Shown here: piece by piece, positions 55,736 to 64,000 of the stretch
Layout: each line of letters opens with the position of its first letter
Position numbering within the stretch: the stretch's first letter is position 1
NCBI RefSeq assembly: GCF_000340215.1
Contig: NW_006921544.1
Location: 836,599 to 900,598, forward strand
Length of the DNA: 64,000 nucleotides
Direction: 5' to 3'
DNA from: Pseudocercospora fijiensis CIRAD86
Lineage: Eukaryota; Ascomycota; Dothideomycetes; Mycosphaerellales; Mycosphaerellaceae
Position numbers and translations under genes: made by a program
Notes under the pieces: generated by a model
The model's input: only the letters and a program-made list of their open reading frames with translations
Told to the model about the DNA's origin: nothing
Database searches by the model: none

Positions 55736-57681
55736 TTATAAGCTTTTAGCCTTCTTCTTGTTCTTTACGCTAGTCCAATACTTATCTAACAACTCGGCTA
55801 TATCCTTAAAGGAACCTTTAGCTTCCTATAAGTCCTATTTAGGTAAATAGCCTTGCTATCTTAATAGGTACTCCTTCTTGCCTTTCCTAGTCCGGTACTA
55901 TAGGATACGTTCTATAGACTACAGTTCTTTACTATTAGCTAAGACTTCTTCTAACTTAGTAGGCGCTTTATCGCCTTCGCGTTAATAGTATAGCTTAAGA
56001 AGGGATACATAGAAGGTATTATAGATAGTATAATAGGGTAGAAGCTATAACTAGTAGGCCTATATGCCCTTCGGTTCTCGGATATAGAATAGGCTAATGT
56101 ATCTTAGTGCGAGCTTGGGCCTTGTTTTGCTATTAGGTAATAGGTGTTTGCGGATGCGGAGGTTCTTTGTACTAAGCATAACTATATCGCCTTGCTTGAA
56201 GGTTATTAGTGTATAGCGCTTATCGTAGTAGGTCTTTTAGTACTCTTAGGCCTTTGTTAGCTTCTTAGCTATCTTAGTATAGATTTCTCGCATCTTCTAG
56301 ACATGTTCTATTGCCGCTAGCGTTTCTAGTACTTAACGCGCTTCCCTTTCCTTACGCTCGGCCTCGAGCGATAGTAGGTCTTGTAGTATAGTAGCGTTCT
56401 AGCCTATTATAGCTATATATAGTAATACCTTAGTTAATAAGTAGACACTGTTATTATATACGAATTTAGCTAGTTGTAGGAGGTTGACCTAGTCGTTAGG
56501 GTTCTCGTTAATATAACTGCGCAGGTACTGCTATAGGGTAGCATTCTGCCTCTCTGTTTAACCGTTAGTCTATAGATAGAAGGCTATTAATAGCCGATGC
56601 TTTAGCCTTAGCTATAGGTATATTTCGCTCTAATAGTGCGATGTTAGTATCGATCTACGATTAGATACTATCCTCTTAGGGGTTCCCTAATAGGTATAGA
56701 AGATGTTGCTCTATAGCGCTTCTACTATATTAATAGTAGTCTAGTCTTTCCGCGCCGGGATATATCGAGCGCCTTTAGTAAATCGATCTACTATAACAAG
56801 GATAGCATTATATACGTCCTTGCTACCCCTACGCCTAGTAGGTAGAAGGCCTATAATAAAGTCTATTGTTAGCTTAGCAAATAGCTTCTTTAGAACAGGG
56901 AGCGAAGACAACTCGCCGAACGGCAAGTGCTTCGGTGCTTTAACTCGCTAGTATACTATATAGGTCTGTATATACTCCTTTATATACCGCTTACTATTTA
57001 GCTAGTAGTATATACGCGATAGTAACTCGTACGACCTCTCTATACTATAGTAACTAGCGAGCTTACTATTATAGTGTCGCTTTAAAAGCTCTTGTCTAAT
57101 CGATTGTTTAGCGGGGATATAGTATCTACCCTTAAACTTTAAGTAACCCTTATCGTCGATCGACTAGTTATTACTCTTACTAGATCGAGTCGTTCGCCTA
57201 CTTACAAGCCTATTAATACGCTCGATAGCAAAGGCGTCCCTCTACTAAGTACGTAATAGCTTATCTATAAACGATTAACTATCCCTATTCGTAAGGTTAT
57301 TTAATAGCACCCTCGCTATTAAACGAGGTACGTATTGTATGCATCTAATAGCACTAGTAGCCGGAACTACTATAACCTCTTCTATAGTGCTGTCGCTATA
57401 TAGGCTATTACTATAGATAGCAATGTCTTTAATCGAGTTATTATAGCTCGAGCGATCTACGTCCTTTCTTTTAACGTATACTAGAAGAACGACAACTCCG
57501 CTATAGTATTTGTTACCGCCGCGGGGTCCGGAAGTCCGCTTATCCTACGCTTGCTTATTAACAATACGGGCTATAGTAATCTTATACTATAGGGTTAGAA
57601 ACAATGAATTAATGTACTAAGTCTCGCTGTCGTAATTAGGCGCCTCGATAGGCTATTAGTAGGGTTACTTACGCCTAGCCG
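55736..57681 (-). pseudogene. Element E integrase and chromodomain-like C-terminus
   Basis: The minus frame reads the linker YIKEYIQTYIVYQRVKAPKH-like text (about 56990-56930), LTIDFIIGLLPTRRRGSKDV (first Asp, about 56870), ILVIVDRFTKGARYIPARKD, then RIVSNRRSILTSHY near 56660, where the second catalytic Asp is Asn. Glu is kept in LQTNGQTERQNATL (about 56570). A C-terminal GPKGI-type segment and PYYTIYNTFYVSLLKLYY near 56000 lead into a chromodomain-like end (ELQSIERILQYRTRKGKKEY, about 55900) that may steer integration to heterochromatin. The stop is TAA at 55736-55738. Codons 56741-56926 are still fully open. Confidence 0.9.
56741..56926 (-). pseudogene. Surviving open stretch of element E integrase core
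   Basis: This 61-codon run is in the true frame and covers the start of the integrase core with the first catalytic Asp in TIDFIIG. Its ATG is internal. It shows how mild RIP has been in this element. Confidence 0.88.
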
Positions 57682-58113
57682 NNNNNNNNNNNNNNNNNNN
57701 NNNNNNNNNNNNNNNNNNNNNNNNNNNNNNNNNNNNNNNNNNNNNNNNNNNNNNNNNNNNNNNNNNNNNNNNNNNNNNNNNNNNNNNNNNNNNNNNNNNN
57801 NNNNNNNNNNNNNNNNNNNNNNNNNNNNNNNNNNNNNNNNNNNNNNNNNNNNNNNNNNNNNNNNNNNNNNNNNNNNNNNNNNNNNNNNNNNNNNNNNNNN
57901 NNNNNNNNNNNNNNNNNNNNNNNNNNNNNNNNNNNNNNNNNNNNNNNNNNNNNNNNNNNNNNNNNNNNNNNNNNNNNNNNNNNNNNNNNNNNNNNNNNNN
58001 NNNNNNNNNNNNNNNNNNNNNNNNNNNNNNNNNNNNNNNNNNNNNNNNNNNNNNNNNNNNNNNNNNNNNNNNNNNNNNNNNNNNNNNNNNNNNNNNNNNN
58101 NNNNNNNNNNNNN
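57682..58113. other. Assembly gap (432 N)
   Basis: A run of undetermined bases lies inside pol of element E, between RNase H and integrase. Expected content is the end of RNase H and the tether and zinc-binding start of integrase. Confidence 0.99.
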
Positions 58114-59850
58114 CAGGCTATCGGGTACTAATAGGTGTTATTAGCCTGTTGTAACATAATAGCTAATATAGCGAACTGTAAAGCGTTAGTCTTAATTCGG
58201 ATCTACTTGCTTAGCACGAAATAGTATAATAAGGGGACTTTAGTAAATCGCTTCTTTAGACCGTTAAAAGCGGCTTGTGTTTTGTTAGTCTACCTAAACT
58301 CTCTAGAAGGGTTTGCCTTAGTCTTAGTAAGCTTAGTTAATAGCATTACATGCCTCGAATAGCCTTTAATAAAACGGCGGTAGAAATTAGCGAAGCCGAG
58401 GAACGATTAAAGCTCCTTAATAGACGTAGGAATAGGCTATTTAGTAATTGTTTTAATCCGATTAGGATCAGCCTTAACACTATTAGTTAATACGATAAAA
58501 CTAAGGAAGGCTACCTCCTTAGTAGCGAAGGTGCATTTAGAAGGCTTGCAATATAGTCTATAGGTCCTTAGGCGATCGAGTACCTTACGGACTATAGCCT
58601 AGTATTCCGCAATATTAGGAGAGTGTATATAAACTAGGATGTTATCTAGGTAAACTATATAGAGGTAATCTAATAGGCCCGAAAGGGCCCGATTAATATA
58701 GGACTAGAATGTTATAGGGGTATTAGCTAAGCCAAATAGCATAACTAAGTACTCGAAATAGCTATAGCGAGTACGGAAGGCTGTCTTCTATTTATCGCCC
58801 TTACGGATGCGGATACGATAGTACGCATCCTTAATGTCTAGTATAGTATAGAAGTAGGCCCTAGAAAGGCGATCGAGGGTCTTATTAATAAGCGGAAGTA
58901 GACAGCGGTCTTTAATAGTAACAGTATTAAGTCTACGGTAATTAACGTATAACCGTAGGCTACTATCCTTCTTTAGAACAAATAGGATTGGTGTACTAGC
59001 AGGGCTGTTACTATACCGAATGCGGCTATTAGCTAGGTTTTCCTCTAGGTACTTAGGTAATATAGCAAGCTCTCGTTTACTAAGGTTGTAGAGGGGACTA
59101 AAAGGAACCTCTTTACCCTCTATAATATCAATCTTGTAATCCGTCTCTTTAAACATAGGCAATGTCGATGCTAAGTAGTGTTTAAACACATTAATATAGG
59201 TCTCTCGAATAGGCTCTAGTATGCGAGCAAGCTAATTAGGGTCTATACTATTAGGGGGTACAGATTCATCGTTATTACTACCGAGTAGGTCGGTAGTCGG
59301 ATTAGCTAAGGCGGGTATTAGGTTACTAATAAATAGGACCCTAATATCGTTAGGGCACTCGCTAACATTAATGTATTTAATGTCCTCTTTCCTAGCGATT
59401 CTAAATCGCTACTTCTAAATGCCTAAGTCTATAGCTATAGCGTAGTACTTAAGAATAGGGTTGCTAATAACAATATCGGATAGGAGGCTATCTATGTCTA
59501 CCGCGTAGGCAGTGAAGTTTAGTAGGCGCTTATTGCCGAGGTCGTCTCTTAGGGCTATATAGATATAGTAAGCTCTATAGGTTAAGTGCCGAGCGTTATT
59601 AAACTAAGCAAGGGTTAGTAGGTTAGTCCTAGGCAATTGTCGAAGGTCTAATTGCTTAGCTAGGCGGTAGCTAATAAGGGCACTAACTGAATTTCCTAGG
59701 TCTAGCATAACCTTAGTTTTATAATTAGTGCTATACGAGTCCGATACGAGACAGGTGCGTATAATAGCTAGTACAATGTCGATAGTCTTACGCCGTACAA
59801 GGCTAACAGTTAGTGCGGCGCTTACTCTTTTTTCGACTAATTAAAAGAGC
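58114..59850 (-). pseudogene. Element E protease and reverse transcriptase
   Basis: RT begins near 59189 (FKHYLASTLPMFKETDYKID, PFSPLYNLSKRELAILPKYL, LRLYVNYRRLNTVTIKDRCL, LDIKDAYYRIRIRKGDK), continues after one stop as TAFRTRYGYFEYLVMLFGLA, and has the active site YLDN near 58635 (YLDD with the second Asp changed). Then come TIKELQSFLGFANFYRRF-like text (about 58400) and the start of RNase H, which runs into the gap. Upstream, 59850-59250 holds the protease region (LGNSVSALISYRLAKQL-like, VLDLGNS near 59700). 133 codons, 58788-59189, are still open. Confidence 0.92.
58788..59189 (-). pseudogene. Surviving open stretch of element E reverse transcriptase (133 codons)
   Basis: This is the longest open frame of the window, and it is in the real RT frame. 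It covers RT blocks 1-3, including the first catalytic Asp in LDIKDAYYRI. It ends at a TAG that replaces a Trp codon in the sequence before TAFRTRYG. It is a fragment of pol, not a separate gene. Confidence 0.92.
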
Positions 59851-59879
59851 CGACTAGGGTAGTATTAGCGGCTAAAAGG

Positions 59880-61340
59880 TGTTTCCTATACTTAGCGGAA
59901 GCACGGTTAATTCGGGCCTAGTCCTTAGGTTTGTCGCATTAGCCTAGTAGATAGCTAGTGCTATTACAATTAAAGCACTTCAATCCGGTTAGTAGACTGC
60001 CGTAGCTGTTATTATTGTTAGTAGAGCGGTTAGCATTGTAGGGATACGAGCCCCTTCTACGGCCTCTATTACGGCCTCCTCTATATAGTCGCCGGCTACG
60101 GCCCCTTCTACGGTCGTTATTACTATTCCTACTATTAGCATTGTTGTCTTAGTAGGAACCTTAGTTTCCTCCGCGGCTACTACGATTGCCGCGGTTAGTA
60201 CTAGCTAGCCGGATCCTCGATTCTAGTCGTTATTAAAGCTAGACAGCTCGTTTAGCTGTTTCCACTTCGACTATGATTTAAATGCGTATTAGATTGGTCT
60301 GTTCGTATACACGGCGACGGTCTAATTCGAGGATAAGCTCCGAGATAAGCTTTAGGCATATCTCTAAGATCTATATAGAATTAGTCTTAGCCGGAAGGTT
60401 ATCCTCGAGGGTCTTTAAATAGGCCTCGAATGAACGAGCCGATTAGTTAGTCTTCTGTTTAGCTCGAAGATATAGGTCCTAAGTATATTATTGCCTTAGT
60501 ATAGGGTTTCTAAGGATATCTAATATAATAGTTTTATAGGTTTGCTACTAAATAGCGGTCTAATTATCGAGGGAATTAAAATAGTTATCCTAGGTACGCT
60601 TTAGGTCTCTATTAATGTACTATACAGTATAGACGACTAAGGAATAGTTATCTAGTAGCGCTCTCGGTATATTACGCTAGTTAAGCTCGCAGTTACGAAT
60701 ATAGTCGTTATATTGTTTCCGACTAGAGCTATCGAACATAGTGCAATCCTTAAGTTTAGCATCCTTCTTTTAAATAGTTAGTGCGGAAGGCCCTGCTATT
60801 AGTTTAGTAGTAGTTGTCGGGGCTTCCTAAAGGCGGCGAAGCTCGAGAAGGTTATCCTTTAGCTATTGTTCTTAGCGTAAAGCAGTAAGCCTGTTTTAGG
60901 TAGCTTCTTAGAGTCTCGCTACTAGCTAGGGGCTAAAGGCTAGTTAGCTATATCGACGGTTAACAATATTGCTAAGAATGTCGTTAATAGGCAATTCTAG
61001 ATTATTACCTAGGACTATAGGTTCTTCGGTAGGCCTAGTAGCAGGCTCTTTAGTAGGAGGCACTTTAGTAGGTGCTTTAGTAGGCACTTTAGTAGGCACT
61101 GTGCTACTAGCGTTATCGTTACTAGCGCTGCTAGTAGTAGTACGGTTGTTATTCCGTAACGAGCCGGCTATTATAATAAGGGGTAGTACTAATAATGTAT
61201 TATAGGCCCCTATAGTACGGATGTAGCGGAATTAGCGAGTATCGGTCTAATGTGCTTAACTTAGTGTAATAGGCCGTATAGAAGGCCTTGCTTAATAATT
61301 GGTACGGTTGTTCTTAGTAGAATAGTACGTATAGGTCCCG
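59880..61340 (-). pseudogene. Element E gag remnant
   Basis: The minus frame begins near 61340 and includes a repetitive linker of VPTKVPTKAPTKVPP type (about 61110-61050), LPINDILSNIVNRRYS (about 60985), DCTMFDSSSRKQYNDYIRNC (about 60750), INRDLKRT-type and QKTNQSARSFEAYLKTLEDN text (about 60450-60410), an Arg/Gly/Asn-rich RNA-binding stretch (about 60180-60040: NSNNDRRRGR, YRGGRNRGRRRGSYPYN), and a zinc knuckle at 59936-59977 reading CFNCNSTSYLLG-stop-C. There, only the His is changed (to Tyr). Few stops interrupt it. The exact start is unresolved. Confidence 0.85.
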
Positions 61341-61447
61341 TCCTTCGGGCGCAATATAGTTAAATCGATAGCTTCCGTAGCTATACCGCTACAAGCTTGA
61401 AATAAGGACTATCTAGCTACTGCTCTTAAAGGGTAGATCGAATACTA

Positions 61448-61643
61448 TATAAGAAGGGTATATTAGCAGGTAGATAGGGTAGTAGTAGGTACGAGTAGTA
61501 TTCGATAAGGAGCTAGGAGGAGAGGGAGGAAGGCAGGCAAGTTAGCCTATTACTAAGCGCTAAGCCCTGCCTAAGGCACTAAGACCCTAGCTTTACTTAG
61601 CCTAGTTACATACCAATTACGTGTAGCCTCTTTAGCCCTAACA
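61448..61643 (-). repeat. 5' LTR of element E
   Basis: It is 196 bp, paired with 54311-54506. It keeps the CA end (AGCCCTAACA in plus orientation) that is TA in the other LTR. The primer-binding site should begin at 61447 on the minus strand (TAGTATTCGATCTACCC); the tRNA was not identified. Confidence 0.95.
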
Positions 61644-61648
61644 AGTAG
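61644..61648. repeat. Element E target-site duplication, right copy (AGTAG)
   Basis: It is identical to 54306-54310. Confidence 0.92.
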
Positions 61649-62785
61649 CGGCTACGATACGATATTAGTCGTAGTAGATCGGCTTACGAAGATACGCTAT
61701 TTAATTACTATAACGGAGAAATACACTACTACTACTAATATAGCCGAGGTGTTCTTAGACCGGGTTTAGAAGCATTATAGGTACCTAAGGACTATTACCT
61801 CCGACCGTAGGCCTTAGTTTGTATCGTACTTCTAGCGAGCGCTCTATTAATTAACGGACACTAAGCTCTAGCTATCGGCCGCTAGGTACCCTTAGACTAA
61901 CAGTTAGACGGAACGGTTTAATAGCATAACCGAAGCCTACCTCCGCGCGTATATTAACTATAGTAGCGACAAATAGATACGGTAGCTTCTAATAGTAGAA
62001 TTTGTAGGTAACAATTAACGATTAGACACTATTAGTATATCTCTATTCTACGCGTACTATAGTTTTAACCTACAAATAGGCATTAAACTTAACGAGGACT
62101 CTAACGCTAATCTAATAGCGGTCGATTTTGTTAAGCGTACGTATAAATTGGAATAACAAGTAGTATAGTGCCTACGATAGGCTTAAGCTAAGATAGAACG
62201 CACTACTAATAAAGACCGCCGCCCGTACTCTACGTATACCGTCGGTAATAAAGTCTTCCTCTCGCTTAAAGGTATAAAAACCGAACGTAATACTAAACTC
62301 GAGTAGCGTAAAGCGGGTCCTTTCCGCGTTACTAAGGTCGTATCGCCGTATACCTACAAGCTCGAGCTACCTAGTTTAATAAAGATCTATAACGTGTTCT
62401 ACGCCTTACTACTAACGCTAATGCCTACTTTACTACCTCTACCTAGCTAAGACAATGCCGTACTACCGCCTATCGATATCGATAGGGAAATAGAATATAA
62501 GGTTAAAGGGATAGTTAACTTACGATAGTTTAGTAAGAAGAGGAGTAAGAGTCGGGTATTTAAATATAAGGTTCTTTAGCTCGGGTACGATAAGAGCGAG
62601 GCTTTATAGACAATAGTAGACAATGTCGCTAATGCGACCGAAGCGGTTACTAACTTCTACGTACGGTACCTATATAAGCCGCGCCCTAGTAATATAAATT
62701 ATAGCAATACGAACCTACCTACCTACCCTACGTCCGCTGCCGCTATATATATTATAAGCATCGCTACCGCCGCTATAGGAGGGAG
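61649..62785 (+). pseudogene. Element D integrase continuation and chromodomain-like end
   Basis: The frame resumes as SGYDTILVVVDRLTKIRYLI, then EVFLDRV, TITSDRRP (second catalytic Asp kept, about 61800) and TERFNSITEAYLRAY (Glu kept, about 61910). The C-terminal domain reads AGPFRVTKVVSPYTYKLELP (about 62310). A chromodomain-like segment follows: EIEYKVKGIVNLR, KSRVFKYKVL, LGYDKSEAL and NVANATEAVTNFYVRY (about 62490-62680). Such domains target chromoviruses to heterochromatin. The end is just before the polypurine tract AGGAGGGAG at 62778-62785. Confidence 0.9.
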
Positions 62786-62788
62786 TAG

Positions 62789-62961
62789 TATTACGGACAG
62801 GCTAGAAGCTAGCCCTCTATAGCTAGGTCTTAGTATTAATACCTTAGGTATTAACCCGATAGACCTCTTCCTTCTACGCGTTTACGAGACTTCTTCTTTT
62901 ACGCTTCGTCGACTATAGCTAGCGACCTAATATTATTTATTTACTTACTCGTTCCCTAATA
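62789..62961 (+). repeat. 3' LTR of element D
   Basis: It is 173 bp, TATTACGGACAGGC to CGTTCCCTAATA, preceded by a polypurine tract and followed by GTTCC at 62962-62966. Confidence 0.95.
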
Positions 62962-62966
62962 GTTCC
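62962..62966. repeat. Element D target-site duplication, right copy (GTTCC)
   Basis: It is identical to 49326-49330. Confidence 0.92.
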
Positions 62967-64000
62967 CTCCTAGGAGCTATCGTCGTAGTTACGCTAGACG
63001 CCTCGGACTATACGAGACTATAGTCGACCTAGAATAATTAGTATATTTACGTCTACGGCAATCTAGAAGGTAAAGGAAAAGTATATACCGAAGGCGTCTA
63101 CTATAATATTATAGTAGGTACCTACTAGCGTAACCTCCCTATTTACTCCTAATATACCGAGGGAGACGTCTCTATTTATTAGTAGCTTAAGCTATTTAGC
63201 CTAGCGCTTACTTATAATAAGTAACTCCGAACTATTATTAAGCATTGCTACCGCCTTCTAACTATAGCTCCTAATAGTAACCTAAATATAGATAGCGGGA
63301 ACGATAGCGAAGGAACGGGTAACTACGGAAAGGTCTATATTATTAGGGATAAAGTAAATCTCTTTAGGTCGAGGAGGTACTGCTCGACCGATTTATTAGT
63401 CTATAAATCAGATAGCCTTAACAAAAACTAAAACTAGAATAGGTTCCGAGGCACTATTATTACTCCGGCCTATCTCCTTAACCCTCTTTTCGTTAGTATT
63501 ATCGATATTCTCCTAGTTCTTAAAGATTACCGACTCGTCTTCTACTAACTCTAGGCTATCTAAAAATTTAGGAAGGAACTATAGGGAGGAGATATCGATA
63601 TAGTCTTCCCGTCCGTAGGGTAGCGAGGTCTTTTATAAAGGTAGTATCGTTAGGGATTCGGCTCTAGAATAGGTTAGTAGGCAAACTATATACTAGTAGC
63701 TCTCTTATAGAGACGTTAGACTTAAGGTCTAGGAACTATAATACCTAGAAGAGAGCGTTTGCCTTTATATCTAAGGAATTAGTAGGACTAGTACTATACT
63801 TCTTTATATACCTATTAAAGCGAAAGCTCTTAGGATCGGCTAACTTCCGCTTATAGGCTAGTAGATTAGCTAGGCCTAGGATACTACTAATATTAGTAGT
63901 ATTATCTTCTATATCGATTTCTAGAGTCTTAGGGACAACTATGCTCCCTATAGATATAGTGCTAGCTCGGGTAGCGCGGTCTCTAGCTATCTAGAGAGTC
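62967..64000 (-). pseudogene. Element B continuation: protease and gag region
   Basis: It matches element A about 11190-10130 and element C about 20860-21560 on the minus strand. Together with 40805-49330 it forms one copy. Readable on the minus strand are the protease region (about 63130-63240) and the gag/pol linker. It runs out of the window at 64000 before the 5' LTR. Confidence 0.9.

Larger units (their letters stand above)
54311..61643 (-). mobile_element. Youngest Gypsy/chromovirus element E, nested in D
   Basis: 196-bp LTRs at both ends, AGTAG duplication, and coding on the minus strand in the order gag, protease, RT, (gap), integrase, chromodomain. CA and TG dinucleotides are clearly more frequent than elsewhere (59761-59820 has 3 CA and 2 TG), so it has been mutated least. 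A 432-bp run of N covers part of RNase H and the start of integrase. Confidence 0.95.
49331..62961 (+). mobile_element. Gypsy/chromovirus-like element D, interrupted by element E
   Basis: Two 173-bp LTRs (49331-49503 and 62789-62961), a 5-bp GTTCC duplication, and gag-protease-RT-RNase H-integrase-chromodomain-like order on the plus strand. E (54311-61643) is inserted within the integrase core. D itself sits in pol of element B. Confidence 0.95.

Noticed and set aside
60969..61205. Open frame of 78 codons, plus strand, hydrophobic and Gly/Val/Leu-rich
   Set aside because: It is antisense to the VPTK-repeat linker of element E gag; the apparent membrane-like composition is the complement of that repeat.

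Overview
This window looks like gene-poor, repeat-only DNA from a filamentous ascomycete (Pezizomycotina). The main clue is repeat-induced point mutation (RIP). Over most of the window CpA and TpG are almost gone and TpA is in excess, while CpG is kept (for example, 4021-4080 contains no CA and no TG). Coding frames of transposons are still legible but Gln and Trp codons have become TAG/TAA, Cys and His have become Tyr, and catalytic Asp has become Asn. TGA is rare in every frame, so frames interrupted only by TAG/TAA are not evidence of a gene here. Calls therefore rest on recognised protein motifs, on agreement between copies, or on terminal repeats with target-site duplications. I found no resident host gene, tRNA or rRNA.

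Layout from left to right. 1-5676: a Ty3/Gypsy element (Gypsy-1, +), entering from outside the window and ending in an LTR. 5765-7270: a Helitron remnant (-) with a recognisable DUF6570-type segment. 7488-8160: tandem repeats. 8280-8545: an integrase scrap of another Gypsy, fused to element A. 8546-19541: element A (+), a large Gypsy with gag-pol, a second long ORF downstream of pol, and a 3' LTR. 19542-24446: element C (-), the 5' half of the same family with its 5' LTR, inserted into a second Gypsy-1 copy (24447-27860, +). 27861-29328: unassigned. 29337-39119: a 9.8-kb hAT DNA transposon with 20-bp inverted ends, an 8-bp target duplication, a transposase and several unexplained coding-like segments. 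39128-40804: unassigned flank. 40805-49330 and 62967-64000: element B (-), the same family as A and C, split by element D (49331-62961, +, 173-bp LTRs, 5-bp duplication GTTCC). D is itself split by element E (54311-61643, -, 196-bp LTRs, duplication AGTAG). E contains a 432-bp assembly gap.

The nesting gives an order: B is older than D, and D is older than E. E is the least mutated and keeps the longest real open frames (133 codons of reverse transcriptase and 61 codons of integrase). Comparing the two E LTRs shows the mutation process directly: of 8 differences I count, 7 are CpA/TpG versus TpA.

The most unusual things are: (i) a conserved, unrecognised ORF of about 2.7 kb between pol and the 3' LTR of the A/B family; (ii) a 25-35-bp GC-cored palindrome that recurs at five different places in the A/B/C family and also just after the pol stop of the unrelated element E; (iii) a very large hAT element carrying a TAGCCGGC-type motif at about 13 places along its length and several non-transposase coding-like segments, two of which share a C-terminal motif.
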